A program made the position numbers and the translations under genes. From positions 186,001 to 250,000 of the forward strand of contig NZ_JAKEEB010000008.1 of NCBI RefSeq assembly GCF_021462825.1: a stretch of DNA of 64,000 bases. Reading direction: 5' to 3'. A model generated the notes under the pieces. That model saw nothing but the letters and a program-made list of their open reading frames with translations, searched no databases and had not been told where the DNA came from. Shown here piece after piece: positions 17,477 through 25,007 of the stretch (positions are counted from its first letter, which is position 1; each line of letters opens with the position of its first letter). Source of the stretch: Streptomyces glomeratus. GTDB taxonomy: Bacteria > Actinomycetota > Actinomycetes > Streptomycetales > Streptomycetaceae.

Positions 17477-17647
17477 GTGAACGGGCGAACGGTACTCGAG
17501 CGCTTTCCCGCAGGCGGGCCGCGCGGCTCTTGGCCCGCGGAGGAGTATGCGCAGGCACGCCGACTGGAAGGGCAGCCCGCCGAGGTCGTCATGGACCTCG
17601 CCACGGACGCGTTCCTGGTGATCGTCCGGGGGGCCGACGCCGAATGA
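17477..17647 (+). CDS. Small conserved-looking protein of unknown function
   Basis: The 56-residue protein begins VNGRTVLERFPAGGPRGSWP and ends DAFLVIVRGADAE. The GTG start has a textbook AAGGAGG at 17464-17470 with 6-bp spacing, the strongest ribosome site in this part of the window, which is why I call such a short frame real. There are no membrane segments or Cys pairs; the sequence looks like a single helix followed by a beta strand. It may be a small regulatory or adaptor protein. I do not recognise the family. It is convergent with the next minus-strand gene. Confidence 0.6.
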   Translation: MNGRTVLERFPAGGPRGSWPAEEYAQARRLEGQPAEVVMDLATDAFLVIVRGADAE

Positions 17648-17681
17648 CGCCACCCGCCCCCCTCGGCCGGTCACGGACGGG

Positions 17682-18134
17682 TCAGGCGCTGAGCGGCCGT
17701 GACCACGCCGGCGCCGTGCCGGTGACCTGACACAGGGCCAGGTACAGCGGGATGGGCGGGGTGTACGGCACGGTGTCGTCCGGCCGGTGGACGAGTCCAG
17801 GGCCGTCCGACGCGTCCGGGACCAGCGCTCCCCTGGAGTAGCGCGCGGGTGCGGGCCAGTTCACTGCGACATCGGAGTCCGACGGCACGATCCACCACCA
17901 GTCGGCCCGGTCGGCGTACACACAGCCCACCCTCGGCAGTCTGGACAGCAGCAGCGGGCCGTAGGAGGCGGGTACGGTCACAGCGTCACAGCCGAGCGGA
18001 ACCGTCATGTCCTCGGGCAGGGCAAGTCTCCTGGACACCGCCCCGGACGTCCGCCGCGCCCGCCCGAGACGGGTCAGCGAGTCCAGGGTCAGAACCCGTC
18101 CGGTCCCGAGTCCCGCGGATCCCGCACCCCTCAC
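17682..18134 (-). CDS. Unknown protein coupled to the RsbW-like ATPase
   Basis: The 150-residue protein contains LPEDMTVPLGCDAVTVPASY, LLSRLPRVGCVYADRADWWW and IVPSDSDVAVNWPAPARYS, then TPPIPLYLALCQVTGTAPAW. The Trp-rich centre suggests a compact globular domain. I recall similar proteins next to anti-sigma-like ATPases in other Streptomyces genomes, but know no function. The GTG at 18134 overlaps the ATPase stop as GTGA, so translation is coupled to the ATPase. An earlier GTG at 18140 is possible. Confidence 0.6.
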   Translation of the reverse strand: MRGAGSAGLGTGRVLTLDSLTRLGRARRTSGAVSRRLALPEDMTVPLGCDAVTVPASYGPLLLSRLPRVGCVYADRADWWWIVPSDSDVAVNWPAPARYSRGALVPDASDGPGLVHRPDDTVPYTPPIPLYLALCQVTGTAPAWSRPLSA

Positions 18135-18877
18135 GCCCACGCGGTCCCCGTCCCGGCTCCCGTTCCCCGGGACGTCTCCGCCCCGGACCCGGATCCCCCG
18201 CCGTCGGCCGGGGATCTCTTCGCGCTCCAGCCCAGGTCGGACCGGGCTCCGTGCTCAGCCGGCGGCTTCTTGGCGCCCCAGCCGAGATCGGACCGGGCCG
18301 ACGTGTCGCCGGCCGCCCGGGACCTGCCGCCGGAACACGGCAGGTCCCGGGACGGCTGCTCCGGGCCCAGCTGCCCACCGGGCACCGACTGGCCGGGATC
18401 CCGTGCCAGCTCGGCCCAGACGAGCAGTCCGGGCCCTGCCTCCTGGGCTCCCCAGGCCCGGCACAGCGCCGCGACGAGAAGCAATCCCCTCCCATGCTCC
18501 TCTTCGGGGCGCTGCGGTCCGGAGTGCGGCTCGCTCGGAGCGCATCCCTCGTCCTGCACGGCTATGCGCACCAGGTCGCCAGCGTCGCGCAGTTCACATA
18601 CGACGTGCTCCCCGGCGGTGTGCACGATCGCGTTGGTGACCAGCTCCGACACGACGAGAGCGGCCGTGTCGCAAGTGTCCTCGCACACCGCCCAGCCGGA
18701 CAGCCGGGCGCGTGTCAACTGCCGGGCCCGTGCAACGGAGCCGGGGCGTGCGGCCAGCTCGAATCGGAAACGGCGCTCGGCAGCCGCGCCTGGACGCAGT
18801 GCTGCGGCACCGCCGCGGCCGAACCGGTCTGCGGCGGCGTCTGTTCCTAACGGCGCGGACGGAATCACACTTGCCAC
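18131..18877 (-). CDS. RsbW-like ATP-binding protein (anti-sigma type)
   Basis: The 248-residue protein carries a GHKL ATPase domain of the HATPase_c_2 class at about 40-150: the N box is VVSELVTNAIVHT, the G1 box is VRIAVQDEGC, and the G2 box is EEEHGRGLLLV. These are the marks of serine-kinase anti-sigma factors and their many Streptomyces paralogues. The C-terminal 90 residues are low-complexity, with SDLGWGAKK and SDLGWSAKR as an internal repeat. The GTG at 18877 fits homologue N-termini (ASVIPSAPLG); a TTG at 18904 is the alternative. It is divergent from an XRE/DUF5753 gene, the arrangement seen in abaA/whiJ-type clusters. Confidence 0.75.
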   Translation of the reverse strand: MASVIPSAPLGTDAAADRFGRGGAAALRPGAAAERRFRFELAARPGSVARARQLTRARLSGWAVCEDTCDTAALVVSELVTNAIVHTAGEHVVCELRDAGDLVRIAVQDEGCAPSEPHSGPQRPEEEHGRGLLLVAALCRAWGAQEAGPGLLVWAELARDPGQSVPGGQLGPEQPSRDLPCSGGRSRAAGDTSARSDLGWGAKKPPAEHGARSDLGWSAKRSPADGGGSGSGAETSRGTGAGTGTAWA

Positions 18878-18939
18878 TATCGCGGCGACATGAACACTTG
18901 GCAAGAGTCACTCTGAAAGTTGCAGAGTGCGGTGTGACT
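18867..18939. promoter_or_regulatory. Palindromes and direct repeats at the divergent promoter
   Basis: Two ACACTTGNCA copies (18867-18876 and 18894-18903) lie 27 bp apart. Next to them is an inverted repeat, CACTCTG-N7-CAGAGTG (18909-18929), inside an outer AGTCAC/GTGACT pair (18906 and 18934). The position between the ATPase and XRE genes suggests an operator for the XRE protein. Confidence 0.45.
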
Positions 18940-19034
18940 TGGTGAAGGCCGTGGCACACTGTCGCAACGGCCCGCAGGGCGAGGCCCGTTGGCATCCGAA
19001 GCGCGGGCGGCCGAGTCCGGTGTCCACGCCGGCT

Positions 19035-19120
19035 GGGAACGGATCGAACCGGCAGGGAACGGATCGAACCAGTATGGCCTGGCGGGGAACGGGATCGAAC
19101 CGGCAGGGAACGGATCGAGG
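19035..19120 (+). repeat. Four copies of a 16-bp direct repeat upstream of the XRE gene
   Basis: GGGAACGGATCGAACC occurs at 19035 and 19055, with one extra G at 19085, and as GGGAACGGATCGAGG at 19106. Start-to-start distances are 20, 30 and 21 bp, roughly two, three and two helical turns, so all copies face the same side of DNA. They end about 85 bp before the GTG of the regulator gene. Confidence 0.7.
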
Positions 19121-19206
19121 CCGAATGCGGGCGTGCGCGAGCGCGGAACGGTTCCGGACGGCGCCCTCGGGGTTGCCGGGACGCATCAGGACGGGAGGAA
19201 CGCGAG

Positions 19207-20067
19207 GTGAGCGAGCCGCGGTCGGCACCGACGGTCGGTCAGGTCGTCCTCGGCCGACGCCTGCTGGACCTGCGTGAACGCGCCGGCCTCAAACGGGAGG
19301 AGGCCGCCCGCATTCTGCGTGTCGCGCCCGCCACCGTCCGCCGTATGGAGACGGCCGAGGTCGCCCTGAAGATCCCCTACCTTCAGCTGCTGCTGAAGGC
19401 GTACGGAGTGAGCGACGAGGAGGCCGAGTCCTTCGTCCAGCTCGCCGAGGAAGCCAACAAACCCGGATGGTGGCAGCGGTTCCACGACATCCTGCCGGGC
19501 TGGTTCTCCATGTACGTCAGCCTGGAGGGCGCGGCGTCGCTCATCCGCCAGTACGAACCGCACTTCGTGCCCGGCATCATGCAGACGGAGGACTACGCCC
19601 GGGGCGTGCTGAGATCCGGTGCCGTCGGACAGACCAGCCCCGAGGACATCGAGCGTCACGTGGCGTTGCGCATGCAGCGCCAGGCCTTGCTCACACGGGA
19701 CAACGCGCCCCGGATCTGGGTCGTGACGGAGGAGACCGCGCTGCGTCGGCCGGTGGCCGGGCCCGAGGTCATGCGTGCCCAGGTCGACCGGCTGCTCGAG
19801 GTCACGCAGCTGCCCCATGTCACGCTGCAGGTGATCGAGTTCTCCTCGGGACCGCACCCCGGCACGTACGGACCCTTCGTCCTGTTTCGATTTGCCATGC
19901 CGGAACTGCCGGACATGGTCTACAGCGAGTACCTGACCGGTGCCGTCTACCTGGACGCGCGCACCGAGGTGGCGAACCACCTCGAGGTCATGGACCGCAT
20001 GGCGGCCCAGGCCGCAACGGCACAACGCACGAAGGAGATCCTCGAAAATCTCCGCAAGGAGCTGTGA
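19207..20067 (+). CDS. XRE-family regulator with DUF5753 domain
   Basis: The 286-residue protein has an N-terminal helix-turn-helix (about 10-70: VVLGRRLLDLRERAGLKREE, RILRVAPATVRRMETAEVAL) and a DUF5753 region (about 95-275) with LIRQYEPHFVPGIMQTEDYA, RMQRQALLTRDNAPR and FSSGPHPGTYGPFVLF. This is the WhiJ/AbaA-type architecture of Streptomyces developmental and antibiotic regulators. GGGAGGAA sits 8 bp before the GTG. The DUF397 gene begins on the base after its stop codon. DNA-binding activity is probably tuned by the DUF397 partner, as for WhiJ clusters. Confidence 0.9.
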   Translation: MSEPRSAPTVGQVVLGRRLLDLRERAGLKREEAARILRVAPATVRRMETAEVALKIPYLQLLLKAYGVSDEEAESFVQLAEEANKPGWWQRFHDILPGWFSMYVSLEGAASLIRQYEPHFVPGIMQTEDYARGVLRSGAVGQTSPEDIERHVALRMQRQALLTRDNAPRIWVVTEETALRRPVAGPEVMRAQVDRLLEVTQLPHVTLQVIEFSSGPHPGTYGPFVLFRFAMPELPDMVYSEYLTGAVYLDARTEVANHLEVMDRMAAQAATAQRTKEILENLRKEL

Positions 20068-20322
20068 ATGGACCCCATCACGCCGCGCCGGCGCGTCTAC
20101 AACGGCATGCCCGCCCGCGAACTCGGCAGCGAGGGCTGGCACAAGCCGTGGAGCGGAGGCAACGGCGGCAACTGCCTGGAGGCGATGAAGCTCGCCGACG
20201 GCCGGATCGCCGTCCGTCAGTCCACCGACCCGGACGGGCCCGCGCTGATCTACACCTCCGACGAGATGACCGCGTTCATCGAGGGGGCCAAGGCGGGGGA
20301 GGCCGACTTCCTGCTCTCGTGA
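20068..20322 (+). CDS. DUF397 protein
   Basis: The 84-residue protein contains WHKPWSGGNGGNCLEAMKL, then ADGRIAVRQSTDPDGPALIY and TSDEMTAFIEGAKAGEADFL, the full DUF397 pattern (W.K...S.....CVEV..L..G.VAVRDSK.P..P.L.....W..F), here with Asp/Glu replacing part of the core. It is the usual small partner of DUF5753 regulators and is thought to modulate them. The ATG directly follows the upstream TGA, and AAGGAG lies within the end of the regulator gene, so the two are translated together. Confidence 0.9.
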   Translation: MDPITPRRRVYNGMPARELGSEGWHKPWSGGNGGNCLEAMKLADGRIAVRQSTDPDGPALIYTSDEMTAFIEGAKAGEADFLLS

Positions 20323-20436
20323 CTGATCTGTCGCTGCGCGACGTTGCTATCGGCACCACCGCCATCGGAAGCACTGCCATGACCGATGTGCCATTCAGTT
20401 GATCACTGACCTTCCCACGGAATCACGGAGTTCCTC

Positions 20437-20981
20437 ATGACCGGGCAGGCCCCCCACGGACAACCACCCCGTCGACGAGGAGATGGGCCGGCAGACGCTC
20501 GCCCTCGACCCGAGGGTGCCGGTGATGGCGCGGGTCGACCGGGCGTTCATGCACCGTGCCACGCGCTGGCCGGACCACCAGGGCCTACGGCAGTTCCTGG
20601 ACGTCGGCACGGGCATTCCGATCGAACCGAACCTGCACCGGATCGCCCAGGACGTCGCAGCGGACGCGCGCATCGTCTGCGCATGACCTGGTGGGCCGGC
20701 TGCTGGCCGAACTGCCCTCCGTCAGCTGTCTGATGATGACCCACGCCACCGCCGACTTCACCCCCGAGCGGTCAGCGGCGGCGACCGAGAAGCTCAAGGC
20801 GGCCGGAGTCACGCCCGCGCTCCGCTCCCGCGAGGAGTTCGCCCGCTTCTTCCACGGACTCGACCTCGTCGAACCCGGGGTGGAGGTGGTCCACAAGTGG
20901 CACCCGGAGCTGGGCGAGCCGGTCCCGGGGCAGGACGACGGCGTCATTCCCGGCTACGGCGCCGTGGGCCGCAAGCCGTAA
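20437..20981 (+). pseudogene. SAM-methyltransferase (DUF574-type) pseudogene with two deletions
   Basis: Three pieces of one Streptomyces-specific methyltransferase family occur in order but in different frames. An N-terminal MTGQAPHGQPP comes first. A second frame reads DEEMGRQTLALDPRVPVMAR, then QFLDVGTGIPIEPNLHRIAQ (the SAM site) and ends ADARIVCA at a TGA (20684-20686). A third frame then runs HDLVGRLLAELPSVSCLMMT to VIPGYGAVGRKP. Compared with the family as I remember it, the YDYxLGGKDN segment and about 70-80 residues after the SAM site are missing. The product would be dead. An intact gene would be near 270 codons. Confidence 0.8.
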
Positions 20982-21061
20982 CCGCGGAGAACCGCCGACG
21001 CCCGGGGGGCCTGAGGCGGGTCCGGGCCGGGAATCCGTCGTCCGCCGGACGTCGGTCCGCT

Positions 21062-22552
21062 CTACGCCCTCATCGGCCGGTCGTACGGCCCGATAGGCGC
21101 CGGCAGGTGCGACGCGCCGCCGGTCAGCCGCCGGTCCACCGCCGCGGCCACGGCCCGCCCCTCCGCGATCGCCCACACGATGAGCGACTGTCCGCGTGCG
21201 GCGTCCCCCGCGGCGAACACTCCCGGGACGTTCGTCGCGAAGTTCTCGTCCCGTGTGATCGTCCCGCGTGCGTCGAGCGCGATCCCGAGCTGGTCGATCA
21301 GCCCGTCCCTGCGGTCCGGCCCGGAGAATCCCAGCGCGAGCAGCACGAGGTCCACGGGCAGCGTCCGCCCGGTACCCGGCACCGGCTGCCGCCGCTCGTC
21401 CACCTCGACCAGGTGCAGCGCGCGCACGTGCCCGTCGGCGTCCCCCGTGAACCGCAGCGTGGACGCCGCGAACAGCCGTGCGTCCGCCTCCGCGGCGGGC
21501 GCCGTGCGCAGATCACGCGCCTCCTCGTGCGCGGCGGACAGCCGGTAGATCTTCGGATACGTCGGCCACGGCTCGGTCTCCTCGTTCCGGGCCGCCTCCG
21601 GCTGCGGGTAGATGTCGAGCTGGGTCACGGACGCCGCCCCTTCGCGCACCGCGGTGCCGAGACAGTCCGCCCCCGTGTCCCCGCCCCCCACGATCACGAC
21701 GTGCTTCCCCGCCGCCGACAGCGGCGAGACCCGCAGGTCACCCTCGCACACCCGGTCGGCCAGCGGCAGGTACTCCATCGCCTGATGGATCCCGGAGAGC
21801 TCCCGTCCCGGCACATCCAGTTCCCGCCACGCCGTGGCGCCGGTCGCGAGCACCACGGCGTCGTACCGCGCCCGCAGCTCGGCGGCCCCGATGTCCTTTC
21901 CTATGGCCGTCGAGGTGCGGAACTTCGTCCCCTCCGCCCGCATCTGCTCCAGCCGTCGGTCGAGATGCCGTTTCTCCATCTTGAACGCCGGTATCCCATA
22001 GCGCAGCAACCCCCCGACCCGGTCCGCGCGCTCGTACACCGCCACCGTGTGCCCGGCGCGTGTGAGCTGCTGGGCCGCCGCGAGCCCGGCCGGACCCGAA
22101 CCCACGACCGCGACGGTCCGCCCCGACAGCCGCTCCGGCGGGCGTGGCGGCGCGAACCCCTCCTCCCAGGCCCGGTCGGCGATGGCCACCTCCACGTTCT
22201 TGATGGTGACGGCGGGCTGGTTGATGGCGAGCACGCACCCCGCCTCGCACGGCGCCGGACACAAGCGCCCCGTGAACTCCGGGAAGTTGTTCGTGGCGTG
22301 CAGCCGGTCGCTGGCAGCGCGCCAGTCCTCGCGGGAGACCAGGCCGTTCCACTCGGGGATCAGGTTCCCGAGCGGGCAGGCGTCGTGGCAGAACGGGATC
22401 CCGCAGTCCATGCACCGGTTCGCCTGGCGGCTGATGATCGGCAGCAGCGCACCCGGGACGTACACCTCGTTCCAGTCCCGCACCCGTTCCTCCACGGGTC
22501 TGCGGGGCCATTCCTCCCGGGGGGTGCTCATAAAGCCCTTGGGATCGGCCAT
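21062..22552 (-). CDS. gltD: Glutamate synthase small-subunit-like oxidoreductase
   Basis: The 496-residue protein matches NADPH-glutamate synthase beta subunits. An N-terminal domain has the two-cluster cysteine set (CMDCGIPFCHDACPLGN and CPAPCEAGC), then the FAD site VAVVGSGPAGLAAAQQL, the NADPH site VVIVGGGDTGADCLGTA and the C-terminal FAD motif GVFAAGDAARGQSLIVWAI. It would feed electrons from NADPH to a glutamate synthase large subunit or a related partner. No gltB lies nearby, so this is an orphan copy. GGGGGA with 6-bp spacing supports the ATG at MADPKGFM. Confidence 0.9.
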   Translation of the reverse strand: MADPKGFMSTPREEWPRRPVEERVRDWNEVYVPGALLPIISRQANRCMDCGIPFCHDACPLGNLIPEWNGLVSREDWRAASDRLHATNNFPEFTGRLCPAPCEAGCVLAINQPAVTIKNVEVAIADRAWEEGFAPPRPPERLSGRTVAVVGSGPAGLAAAQQLTRAGHTVAVYERADRVGGLLRYGIPAFKMEKRHLDRRLEQMRAEGTKFRTSTAIGKDIGAAELRARYDAVVLATGATAWRELDVPGRELSGIHQAMEYLPLADRVCEGDLRVSPLSAAGKHVVIVGGGDTGADCLGTAVREGAASVTQLDIYPQPEAARNEETEPWPTYPKIYRLSAAHEEARDLRTAPAAEADARLFAASTLRFTGDADGHVRALHLVEVDERRQPVPGTGRTLPVDLVLLALGFSGPDRRDGLIDQLGIALDARGTITRDENFATNVPGVFAAGDAARGQSLIVWAIAEGRAVAAAVDRRLTGGASHLPAPIGPYDRPMRA

Positions 22553-22741
22553 GGCCGTCCCCCTTGCGTACGCGTACCGGGTCGTTTCGTGCCACGATAC
22601 GACGCCCTCCGCCCGTCCGCCCCTCGTCACCAGGGCCCTCCGACCAGGGGCTCGAGCGCTTCCCCCCCCACGCCACGGAGCCTGGCTCCGCCACCCTCAT
22701 GACCGGCGGGGGGCCGCTCCCCTTCTCCCGGGCCGCCCGGG

Positions 22742-23431
22742 TCACGCCGCCTCCCGGAGCCTCCACTCCCGCAGCACCGTCTCCACCCTCTCCGCGATGC
22801 GCCGCCGCGCCTCGGGCCTCGGCACACCGTTCATCAGCAGATGGTCGTACGGCGTCTCCGTGTGCCGTATCGACGCCCGCACCGCGGCCGTCGCGGCGTC
22901 CGGCGACAGCGCCCGCCCCGCCGCGCTGCGGCCGACCCGCCCGCTCCCGCGCACCGAGGCGTGCGCGGCGATGACCTCCGCACGCCCCGCAGGGCACCCG
23001 GGGAACAGCCGGCGGATCTCCCGCGCGAAAGCCTCCGTGAACCGCAGGTCCTCGGCCGCCCTCCGCCGTGCGTCGCGGACCCGACGTCTGCGCCGTGCCT
23101 CCGCATCCGCCAGGCACCGCTCCTCGGCCAGCGCGAGCGCCGCCTCCTCGACGAGCACCCCCTGCCGCTCGTACCGGCCGCGGCGCCGGTTGAACCGCAC
23201 CACCACCGCCCAGAGCGCACTCGCCTCCCGCGACCGCCGGGTCAGCGCCGTGTCGCCGCGCGGCAGGAACACCAGATGCCCGAGGTCCGCACAGTCCAGA
23301 CACCGGGGCGCCCCCTCCTCCAGCACCAGCAGCGACAAGGGCCCGCCGCGGCACTCGGCGCAATGCCGCCGCTTGAGCGGCTGGAAGACCAGAAGTCCAC
23401 CGACGGGTGGGGGAGTTGGGGTCGGCGCCAT
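22742..23431 (-). CDS. DUF2293 domain protein with zinc-ribbon N-terminus
   Basis: The 229-residue protein begins MAPTPTPPPVGGLLVFQPLK. A zinc-binding-type segment follows (CAECRGGPLSLL and CLDCADLGHLVFL), then a strongly basic Arg-rich helix (EARRRRRVRDARRRA). The C-terminal DUF2293 region has FPGCPAGRAEVIAAHASVRG, GRVGRSAAGR and HTETPYDHLLMNGVPRPEAR. The residue make-up suggests nucleic-acid binding. Function is not established. An ORF start 24 codons earlier is less likely because it overlaps the upstream region of the divergent gene. Confidence 0.8.
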   Translation of the reverse strand: MAPTPTPPPVGGLLVFQPLKRRHCAECRGGPLSLLVLEEGAPRCLDCADLGHLVFLPRGDTALTRRSREASALWAVVVRFNRRRGRYERQGVLVEEAALALAEERCLADAEARRRRRVRDARRRAAEDLRFTEAFAREIRRLFPGCPAGRAEVIAAHASVRGSGRVGRSAAGRALSPDAATAAVRASIRHTETPYDHLLMNGVPRPEARRRIAERVETVLREWRLREAA

Positions 23432-23711
23432 AACGGCTTCATTCCCCGCCCGGCCGAGCGGCGACCTCGACGGACCTGTCCTTGTCCTTGCGGCTGGCCG
23501 CACGAGGCCCCTTTCTCCCGGCGGTCCGGCCGAGCCCCATCGCCGCGATCGCTCTCCTCGGCGCCGCTACGCCTCCGAGACCCCGCCGGCCCCACTCACT
23601 CCCTGCCGCCCGGCGGGGCCCACGGCGGCTCGCCAACCCGCCCGCGACCGATCGCAGCCCCGCACGCCCGCCACCGGCCGTGTCGTGGTTCGCCTCCGGT
23701 GCCGCGGCATC

Positions 23712-24353
23712 ATGGGCCCTGTGCGACTCGAAGCGATCACTTGGGAGCGGCTCGCCGACCTCCTCGCCGACCGGCTGCTTGCCCTGAAGCCCGACGACGG
23801 CAGCCCCTGGCCGCGCATCGCCTTCGACGGAGCCCCGGCCGCGCGCCCCGGCGACCTCGCCCAGCGTGTGTCCGACGCGCTGCGGATACGCGGCCGCCCC
23901 TCGCTCGTCGTCGGCGCGGAGGGTTTCCTGCGCCCCGCGTCCCTCCGACTGGAACACGGCCATCGGGATCCGGACTCCTACCACGACGGATGGCTCGACG
24001 CCGGAGCCCTGTGGCGCGAGGTCTTCGGGCCACTCGAACCCGGCGGCGACGGCCGAGTCCTGCCCGATCTGTGGGACCCGATCACGGATCGCGCCACGCG
24101 CAGCCCCTACGTGCACCTCCCCGCCGGCGGCCTTCTGCTGCTCCACGGTCCCCTCCTCCTGCGGCACTGGTTCCCCTTCGACCTGACCGTCCATGTGCTC
24201 CTGTCCGCCGGCGCCCTCCGCCGCCGCACCCCCGAGTCCGAGCACTGGACCCTCCCCGCCTTCGAGCGCTACGAGGCGGAGACCGACCCGGGCGCCGTTG
24301 CCGACGTCCTGGTCCGCGCGGACGACCCGCGCCACCCCGCCTGGAACGGCTGA
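23712..24353 (+). CDS. Uridine kinase-like protein without a P-loop
   Basis: The 213-residue protein aligns by eye with actinobacterial proteins called uridine kinase: WPRIAFDGAPAARPGDLA, then RPSLVVGAEGFLRPASLRLE, DSYHDGWLDAGALWREV and LLLLHGPLLLRHWFPFDLTV. The position where uridine kinases have GxSGSGKT reads DGAPAARPGDLA, with no Gly-Lys-Ser/Thr, so ATP binding by the usual loop looks impossible. The Asp of the DxF motif is also changed to Glu-Gly (GAEGF). It may be a non-catalytic relative. The ATG at MGPVRLEAITW was chosen from homology. Confidence 0.7.
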   Translation: MGPVRLEAITWERLADLLADRLLALKPDDGSPWPRIAFDGAPAARPGDLAQRVSDALRIRGRPSLVVGAEGFLRPASLRLEHGHRDPDSYHDGWLDAGALWREVFGPLEPGGDGRVLPDLWDPITDRATRSPYVHLPAGGLLLLHGPLLLRHWFPFDLTVHVLLSAGALRRRTPESEHWTLPAFERYEAETDPGAVADVLVRADDPRHPAWNG

Positions 24354-24557
24354 GCACACCCCCGGCCGCCCTGATCGTCTGGATCAGGCGTGGCCACACC
24401 GAGCTGCTCTCGTCGCTCGACGGCCCGTCCGTCCGGCCCACACCGCCCGCTGCGTGCCTCCGGGTGCGCTCGCCGGACGACACGGCGAGAATGAGGGGCG
24501 CCGGGACATGCGGTGCGTCCCGTGCCGCGCCGGCCTTCCGGCATCGGGAGGTACCAC

Positions 24558-24986
24558 ATGACTACCGCCAGAGACATCATGCACCGCGGTGCCCAGTGGA
24601 TCCCCGCCCACGAAACCCTCGACCGCGCAGCCCAGCTGATGCGGGAACTCAACGTGGGTGCGCTGCCGATCAGCGACGAGAACGAACGGCTCTGCGGCAT
24701 CATCACCGACCGCGACATCGTCGTCGGCTGTGTGGCCATGGGCCACGACCCCTCACGGGTGACCGCGGGTGACATGGCCAAGGGCACACCGTGCTGGATC
24801 GACGCGAACGCCGACGTCGGCGATGTGCTCCAGGAGATGGAGGAGCACCAGATCCGCCGGCTTCCCGTCATCGACGACAAGCGCCTCGTCGGCATGATCA
24901 GCGAAGCCGACCTGGCCGAGAACCTGACGGAGGATCAACTGGCCGAGTGGGTCGAGAGGGTCTACGCGAGGAGTGCGACACGCTGA
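24558..24986 (+). CDS. CBS-pair protein
   Basis: The 142-residue protein consists of two CBS domains: about 8-62 (MHRGAQWIPAHETLDRAAQL, PISDENERLCGIITDRDIV) and 75-130 (TPCWIDANADVGDVLQEM, RRLPVIDDKRLVGMISEADL). Such stand-alone pairs bind adenine nucleotides and act as energy or redox sensors. GGGAGG lies 6 bp before the ATG. It is convergent with corA and has only 21 bp between the stops, so no separate terminator is visible. Confidence 0.85.
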   Translation: MTTARDIMHRGAQWIPAHETLDRAAQLMRELNVGALPISDENERLCGIITDRDIVVGCVAMGHDPSRVTAGDMAKGTPCWIDANADVGDVLQEMEEHQIRRLPVIDDKRLVGMISEADLAENLTEDQLAEWVERVYARSATR

Positions 24987-25007
24987 CCCGGACCATGCCG
25001 CGCGGGG

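Noticed and set aside
16457..17647. A MNT-HEPN-type toxin-antitoxin pair
   Set aside because: The nucleotidyltransferase is longer than MNT antitoxins, and the following 56-residue protein has no HEPN RxxxxH motif. The two are also separated by about 260 bp of repeats.
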